Of a stretch of 53,842 bases of DNA, positions 50,286 to 53,842 are shown in pieces. Origin of the DNA: Candidatus Desulfovibrio intestinipullorum. Its GTDB lineage: Bacteria > Desulfobacterota > Desulfovibrionia > Desulfovibrionales > Desulfovibrionaceae. The position numbers and the translations under genes were made by a program. The stretch spans positions 1 through 53,842 of the forward strand of contig DXHV01000052.1 of the NCBI GenBank assembly GCA_019113165.1, written 5' to 3'. Position 1 is the first letter of the stretch. The number at the start of each line of letters is the position of its first letter. Below the pieces are notes generated by a model, which worked only from the letters and a program-made list of their open reading frames with translations, was not told the DNA's origin and ran no database searches.

Positions 50286-52087
50286 CAGATCCTCGCTGTG
50301 ATTTCGCTTGTGTCCGGGTGCGGGCCTTGTTCCTGATGCTGCCCGAGGCGGGCATTTTCTATGTACAGGCTGGCTCTCGTGGCTGTCTGGGGCTCCAGAA
50401 TCAGGGAGAAGGGGACGGCAATGCCTGAGTATTCGCGCAGGGAGGCAATGAGCCTGGCCGCCATGATGGAGCTGCCTCCGGCCTCGAGGAAGGAATCCTG
50501 CGGCATGAACTCCCTGTCTTCGAGAACCGTGCGGAAGATGCGCAGCACGGGATCGTCGCAGGCACTCTCTGCAGATTCGGGTTTGGGGAGGCGTGTCTTG
50601 TCTATCTTGCCGCTGGAATTGAGGGGCAGGCTCTCCAGAAAGACAAAGTGCCTCGGCACCATGTAGCCTGGAACCCTGGTCTGCAGGAAGGATCTGAGCT
50701 CTTCCTCAAGAGAGCCTTTGCAGGCTGCACGATCTGCGGGAACGACATAGGCCACAAGGCTTGTCTGCGGCTCGCGCTGTATGCCGATATGGGCCATGTG
50801 CACAAGTTCCGATTCGAGCAGGGCGGCGCACACCTCGCCAGGCTCGATGCGGCAGCCCGAGATCTTGATCTGATCGTCGTTGCGGCCGAGGATGTACAGG
50901 ATTCCGTCCTCGTCGAGCAGGGCCAGATCCCCTGTTCTGTAGGCCCTGCTTCCGTCCTCCAGGGCAAAGAAGGCGCTGCTCTTGTCCGTTTGCTGCACAT
51001 AGCCATTGGCAACGCAGAGGCCGCTTATGACAAGTTCGCCCTCGGATCCTGCAGGAAGAACTTCGCCGTTCTCCCCAGCAATGAGAAAGCGCGTGGAGCC
51101 GATGGCCCTGCCGGCCGGAATGCGGGCAGACACGGGGGCATCGTGGGCAAAGGTGTGCGCTGCGACAAAGACGCTGCATTCTGTAGGACCGTAGCAGTTG
51201 TGCAGCTCAAGACGGGGGCAGGCGGCCAGTGCGCTTTCTATGGCTGTTTTGCCCGGCAGCTCGCCGCCAAAGCACAGGTGCCGCAGGGAGCGGAAGACCG
51301 CGGGGTTTTGCGAGCAGACCACGTTGAACACGCTGGTCGGCAACAGCAGAAGGCCTATGGCGTTGCGTTCCAGGAAGTCCTGCAGGGCAACGGCGTCGAG
51401 CAGGGTTTCCGGGTCGCTGATATGGAGCGTGCAGCCGTTGAGCAGGCCGCCCCACAGTTCCATGATAGACATGTCGAAGGTCATGGAGGCGCCGTGGACC
51501 ATGTGCTGGCGAGGCTCATAGCCTAAATGCGCCACAGAGCCAAAGATGTCGTGTATGCCGGCATGGTGCACGCACACGCCCTTGGGGGTGCCGGTGGAGC
51601 CCGAGGTGTGCATGATGTAGAGGGTTGTGTCCGCTGCCGCAGATGCAGGCAGTGCAGATGCTGGCGCAGACGCTGCACAAGACTGTGTCTTGAGGAAGGA
51701 GGCCGGGTCGATGTGCGGCAGGTCCTTGGCCCAGTCGCAGCCAGCAAGGTCGTCCTCGCTGCCCAGGACGCAGGCCAGGCGGCAGTTGTGCGCTATGCCT
51801 GCACAGCGCGCCTCCGGCCAGTCCAGGCCCATGGGCACGTAGGCCACGCCGGCCTTTGCGGCAGCCACGGCGGCAAGGACACTGGAGACACTGCGGTTCA
51901 TGTACAGTCCAGCAACAGGGTGCGCAAGCCCGGTCAATGTGTGCGCCATTGCCGTGGATGCAGCATCAAGCTGGGCGTAGGTCAGGGAATGATCCCTGTC
52001 AATCACTGCGTAATCTTGTGCCTGGTCTGCAAAAATGGTGTTCAGACGCCTGAGCAGTGGTGAACCTGCTGTTGCATTGCTTGGCAT
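50285..52087 (-). CDS. NRPS loading protein A-PCP
   Basis: A 600-residue protein with one A domain (about 10-480) and a PCP (Ser540 in AGGSS) but no condensation domain, so it most likely activates and carries the first building block. TSGSTGTPKG (161-170), GPTE (300-303), TGDL and the catalytic Lys in SSGKIDKTRL are intact. Pocket residues are D205, M206, M209, L248, C272, G274, C298, V306, F307; D205 implies an alpha-amino acid, and the lining suggests a hydrophobic side chain, but I cannot name it. It is not an aryl-acid A domain, so the product should not start with salicylate or DHB. ATG 52087 lies 46 nt inside the preceding gene's end, with GGAGG upstream. Confidence 0.92.
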   Translation of the reverse strand: MPSNATAGSPLLRRLNTIFADQAQDYAVIDRDHSLTYAQLDAASTAMAHTLTGLAHPVAGLYMNRSVSSVLAAVAAAKAGVAYVPMGLDWPEARCAGIAHNCRLACVLGSEDDLAGCDWAKDLPHIDPASFLKTQSCAASAPASALPASAAADTTLYIMHTSGSTGTPKGVCVHHAGIHDIFGSVAHLGYEPRQHMVHGASMTFDMSIMELWGGLLNGCTLHISDPETLLDAVALQDFLERNAIGLLLLPTSVFNVVCSQNPAVFRSLRHLCFGGELPGKTAIESALAACPRLELHNCYGPTECSVFVAAHTFAHDAPVSARIPAGRAIGSTRFLIAGENGEVLPAGSEGELVISGLCVANGYVQQTDKSSAFFALEDGSRAYRTGDLALLDEDGILYILGRNDDQIKISGCRIEPGEVCAALLESELVHMAHIGIQREPQTSLVAYVVPADRAACKGSLEEELRSFLQTRVPGYMVPRHFVFLESLPLNSSGKIDKTRLPKPESAESACDDPVLRIFRTVLEDREFMPQDSFLEAGGSSIMAARLIASLREYSGIAVPFSLILEPQTATRASLYIENARLGQHQEQGPHPDTSEITARI

Positions 52088-52908
52088 TGTATACCGTCCT
52101 CCGGAAAGTTGCGGGAGCTGTCGAAGCCTGAAAGGTCAAACTCCTGTAGAGTTGTACCAGGCAGCCTGTTCCGTGTCAGAATACAGGCACTCAGGACAAA
52201 GGAAGAAGTGCAGAAGGCAAGGTTCTGAAGGGGAAGGGGACGTCCGTGCAGGAAAAAGGACGTGCAGTTCCTGCGCAGGAGCAGATGGGGGAAGCCACGG
52301 GGAAAGCCGCATCCAAGTGCCTTGCACAGGGCTTCCCTTGCGGTCCACAGGCACAAAAAATGCCGTTGCGGCGAGGACGAGGCGCGCAGTTCCGCGCACT
52401 CTTCGGCCGGAAAGACCGTCTGTGCCATTGTTTCAAACCCTGCGGGCGCAGGGGAAGGTTCTATGTCCACACCGCAGTGCCCGCTGCGCGTCACAAGGAC
52501 GGCAATGTGGGGCCAGGCATGGGAGAGACTGAAGCGCAGGCGGCCAGGCCCCTGTGGACAGGCCCTGGATACAGCAAGGCGCGGCTTGCCGTATCTGCCC
52601 CTGCAAAAGCGCCAGGCCGAGGGATGGATATCGGGATGATGACGGCTGAGCGCAAGACGCAGCAGGGCGTGCGCTGCCGCATAGAGGAGGCTGTCCCTGG
52701 CATGGCGGAATCTGCAGGCGCTGGCCCGCTCTGTTTCGTCGAGCAGCGTGCAGCACTGGCAAAAGAGTCGGCCAAGGGTGCCTGGAATCCTTGCTCCCGG
52801 GCCGTGCACATGACAGGCTACAGGGTCAAGAAGCCCTGGCCCCTGGGGCAGAAGCAGGGCGCTGGAACCTGATGCCAGGTTTGCGTGCACAAGGCAGACC
52901 CTGTCCAT
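52042..52908 (-). CDS. 4'-phosphopantetheinyl transferase, Sfp type
   Basis: A 288-residue enzyme that transfers phosphopantetheine from CoA to the Ser of carrier domains. Motifs in order: FSLSHAWPHIAV (126-137), GVDIE (146-150, Mg-binding Asp and Glu) and FPAEE, then LWTAREALCKALG (187-199), matching WTxKExxxKA with Arg for the first Lys. It should activate the carrier domains encoded by the downstream operon genes. The start overlaps the panD stop (TGATG) and the end overlaps the A-PCP gene by 46 nt. The N-terminal ~60 residues and the C-terminal ~40 are less typical. CoA is made from pantothenate, which contains beta-alanine, so adjacency to panD also has a metabolic reading. Confidence 0.88.
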   Translation of the reverse strand: MDRVCLVHANLASGSSALLLPQGPGLLDPVACHVHGPGARIPGTLGRLFCQCCTLLDETERASACRFRHARDSLLYAAAHALLRLALSRHHPDIHPSAWRFCRGRYGKPRLAVSRACPQGPGRLRFSLSHAWPHIAVLVTRSGHCGVDIEPSPAPAGFETMAQTVFPAEECAELRASSSPQRHFLCLWTAREALCKALGCGFPRGFPHLLLRRNCTSFFLHGRPLPLQNLAFCTSSFVLSACILTRNRLPGTTLQEFDLSGFDSSRNFPEDGIQCQAMQQQVHHCSGV

Positions 52909-53336
52909 CAGGCAGGCGTGCCGCTGAGGGCGGTTATCCTGAAATCGTACGGATTCTCCTGCGAGGGAAAGACTTCATACTGCAAATGGTCGACAACATT
53001 GTTGTCCCTGTCAAAGGTCAGAATCTGGGGCCTGAGGGTGTGCAGCTCTTTCCTGTCGCCGAGGTATTCCGAGGCGCAGACAATGACCTGATCGCCCTTC
53101 TGGCAGCAGCGGGCCGCAGCACCATTGAGCACGCAGCACCTGGAGCCAGGCTCGCCGTAAATGACATAGGTTGCTATGCGCTGGCCGTTGTTCTTGTTCC
53201 AGATGTAGACAAATTCAAGGGGATAGATGTCAGCCTGACGGCAGATGACCGGGTCAAGCGTGATGGAGCCATGGTACTCCAGCTCACAGCCTGTCACATG
53301 AATACCATGGAGTTTGGAACGGACGACTTCCATCAT
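52908..53336 (-). CDS. panD: L-aspartate alpha-decarboxylase (PanD), beta-alanine supply
   Basis: A 142-residue pyruvoyl-dependent decarboxylase that turns aspartate into beta-alanine and CO2. The self-cleavage pair Gly23-Ser24 (YHGSITLD), Lys8/His10 near the N-terminus, Arg53, Tyr57 and the NGAAAR segment (71-76) match E. coli PanD positions 24-25, 9/11, 54, 58 and 72-77. The C-terminal ~15 residues extend past the usual end. It is the first gene of the biosynthetic operon, just behind the promoter with the Fur-like site, and its stop overlaps the phosphopantetheinyl transferase start. A role in supplying beta-alanine to the synthetase is inferred from the matching A-domain code. Start: two adjacent ATGs (53336 and 53333) with AAGGA upstream. 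Confidence 0.92.
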   Translation of the reverse strand: MMEVVRSKLHGIHVTGCELEYHGSITLDPVICRQADIYPLEFVYIWNKNNGQRIATYVIYGEPGSRCCVLNGAAARCCQKGDQVIVCASEYLGDRKELHTLRPQILTFDRDNNVVDHLQYEVFPSQENPYDFRITALSGTPA

Positions 53337-53402
53337 TTCCTTGTTCAGCTCCTGTTCTGTTGATAGGTGTGACGAGCAGGCACTTTTTGCCTGTCAGTTA
53401 TT

Positions 53403-53410
53403 TTGTTACA
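53403..53410. promoter_or_regulatory. Possible partial match to the AraC-site word
   Basis: TTGTTACA in the panD leader matches eight bases of the repeat at 20209-20216. This could mark a shared regulator, but eight bases alone are weak. Confidence 0.15.
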
Positions 53411-53527
53411 CGGCTGACGAGGGATGCCGTCCTCTCCGGCATGCCGCTCGGCCTGGGCGCGGAAAAATTTTCAAAGCATAACGTAGCTATTCCCTCTGCT
53501 GAAAAGTCTCTGCCCTGTCGGGAAGTT

Positions 53528-53557
53528 TTAATACCTCAGATTGAAATCAATTTTCAA
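53528..53557 (-). promoter_or_regulatory. Candidate promoter of the panD-NRPS-PKS operon overlapped by a Fur-like box
   Basis: On the minus strand TTGAAA (53557-53552) and TATTAA (53533-53528) are 18 bp apart, a plausible sigma-70 promoter about 190 bp before panD. The dyad TTGAAATCAATTTTCAA (53541-53557) matches the Desulfovibrio-type Fur consensus WTGAAAATNATTTTCAW, as I recall it, at 14 of 16 defined positions and covers the -35 element, the usual place for repression when iron is plentiful. An alternative -35 TTGACA lies at 53582-53577. Confidence 0.6.
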
Positions 53558-53842
53558 ATTTTTCACGGCCTTTTTCTGTCAAGATGCTGAAAATTTTTTA
53601 TTTTTTTTCATGTCACACCCCTTTGTGCAGACTCGCAAGATCAGAAACATCGTGCTCTTCCTCCACAAGTGGCCCCGGGTGGATGAGCGTCCTCAGCGCC
53701 TGAAAGAGGGGAGGGCTCGCCCCCCTGTTCTCCTTTCCGGACGGAAGCGGGATGGGGCCTCTTCTGCCTGACAGTTCCTGTTTGCGTCCTGCCAGAGCAG
53801 CTTGAAAAAAAACAGCATCACAACAATTTAATCGTTTTATAT
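53558..53842. other. Non-coding end of window upstream of the operon
   Basis: No gene is supported. An AT-rich tract (TGAAAATTTTTTATTTTTTTTCA around 53588-53610, given here as overlapping A/T runs) resembles upstream promoter DNA. The remaining ~200 bp are mixed, with short unrelated open frames. Confidence 0.5.

Noticed and set aside
50285-52087. Aryl-acid (salicylate/DHB) loading module as in yersiniabactin
   Set aside because: Asp205 is present at the alpha-amino-binding position, and no salicylate synthase gene is nearby.
53360-53771. Two short plus-strand frames near the right end
   Set aside because: They overlap the operon promoter and have no recognisable features.

Overview
The window looks like a chromosomal accessory region of a GC-rich Gram-negative bacterium, most likely a Desulfovibrionaceae-type sulfate reducer. 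Pointers are a vWA/RTX giant adhesin next to a glycosyltransferase, feoA-feoB with a FeoB-associated Cys-rich protein, and a palindrome close to the Fur box I remember for Desulfovibrio. The taxon is inferred. I see no rRNA, tRNA, CRISPR array or insertion sequence.

Left part, plus strand: the C-terminal end of a giant RTX adhesin (1-1922), a hairpin terminator, a glycosyltransferase (2008-3213), a 1.3 kb non-coding stretch with hairpins, feoA-feoB (4540-6863), an orphan RelB/DinJ-type antitoxin (7284-7562) and the FeoB-associated protein (7844-8209). From 8920 onward everything is on the minus strand. First comes exbB-exbD-tonB (10819 to 8920), an energising complex for outer-membrane iron uptake. 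Next is an operon (19955 to 11003) with an AraC regulator, a single polypeptide fusing a MATE exporter to a periplasmic adaptor, an ABC ATPase, two MacB/FtsX-type permeases and a class I HMG-CoA reductase homologue with an altered cofactor motif.

The right 33 kb (53336 to 20614) is one long, mostly overlapping operon for a hybrid NRPS-PKS product. In transcription order: panD (aspartate decarboxylase), a Sfp-type phosphopantetheinyl transferase, A-PCP, TubC-Cy-A-PCP-C-A-PCP, TubC-C-(dead A)-(dead KR)-PCP, KS-(no AT)-ACP, Cy-A-PCP, C-A-MT-PCP, KS-AT-ACP-(dead C/E), a stand-alone C domain and two discrete thioesterases. A promoter overlapped by a near-consensus Fur-like palindrome (53541-53557) lies upstream of panD. 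Two heterocyclisation domains, Fur-like control, an AraC regulator and nearby TonB/Feo genes suggest an iron-responsive, thiazoline-containing metallophore.

The most striking link is between panD and the assembly line. PanD makes beta-alanine, and the A domain of the C-A-MT-PCP protein has the specificity pocket V-D-W-V-T-S-L-A-D, matching the beta-alanine code as I remember it at eight of the nine positions read. A second A domain has the same displaced Asp. I therefore propose an iron-regulated beta-alanine/cysteine NRPS-PKS pathway with its own precursor enzyme, carrier activator, regulator and unusual MATE-adaptor/MacB-like export system. I do not recognise this combination as a described pathway. 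No TonB-dependent receptor, salicylate synthase or releasing TE domain is encoded in the window.
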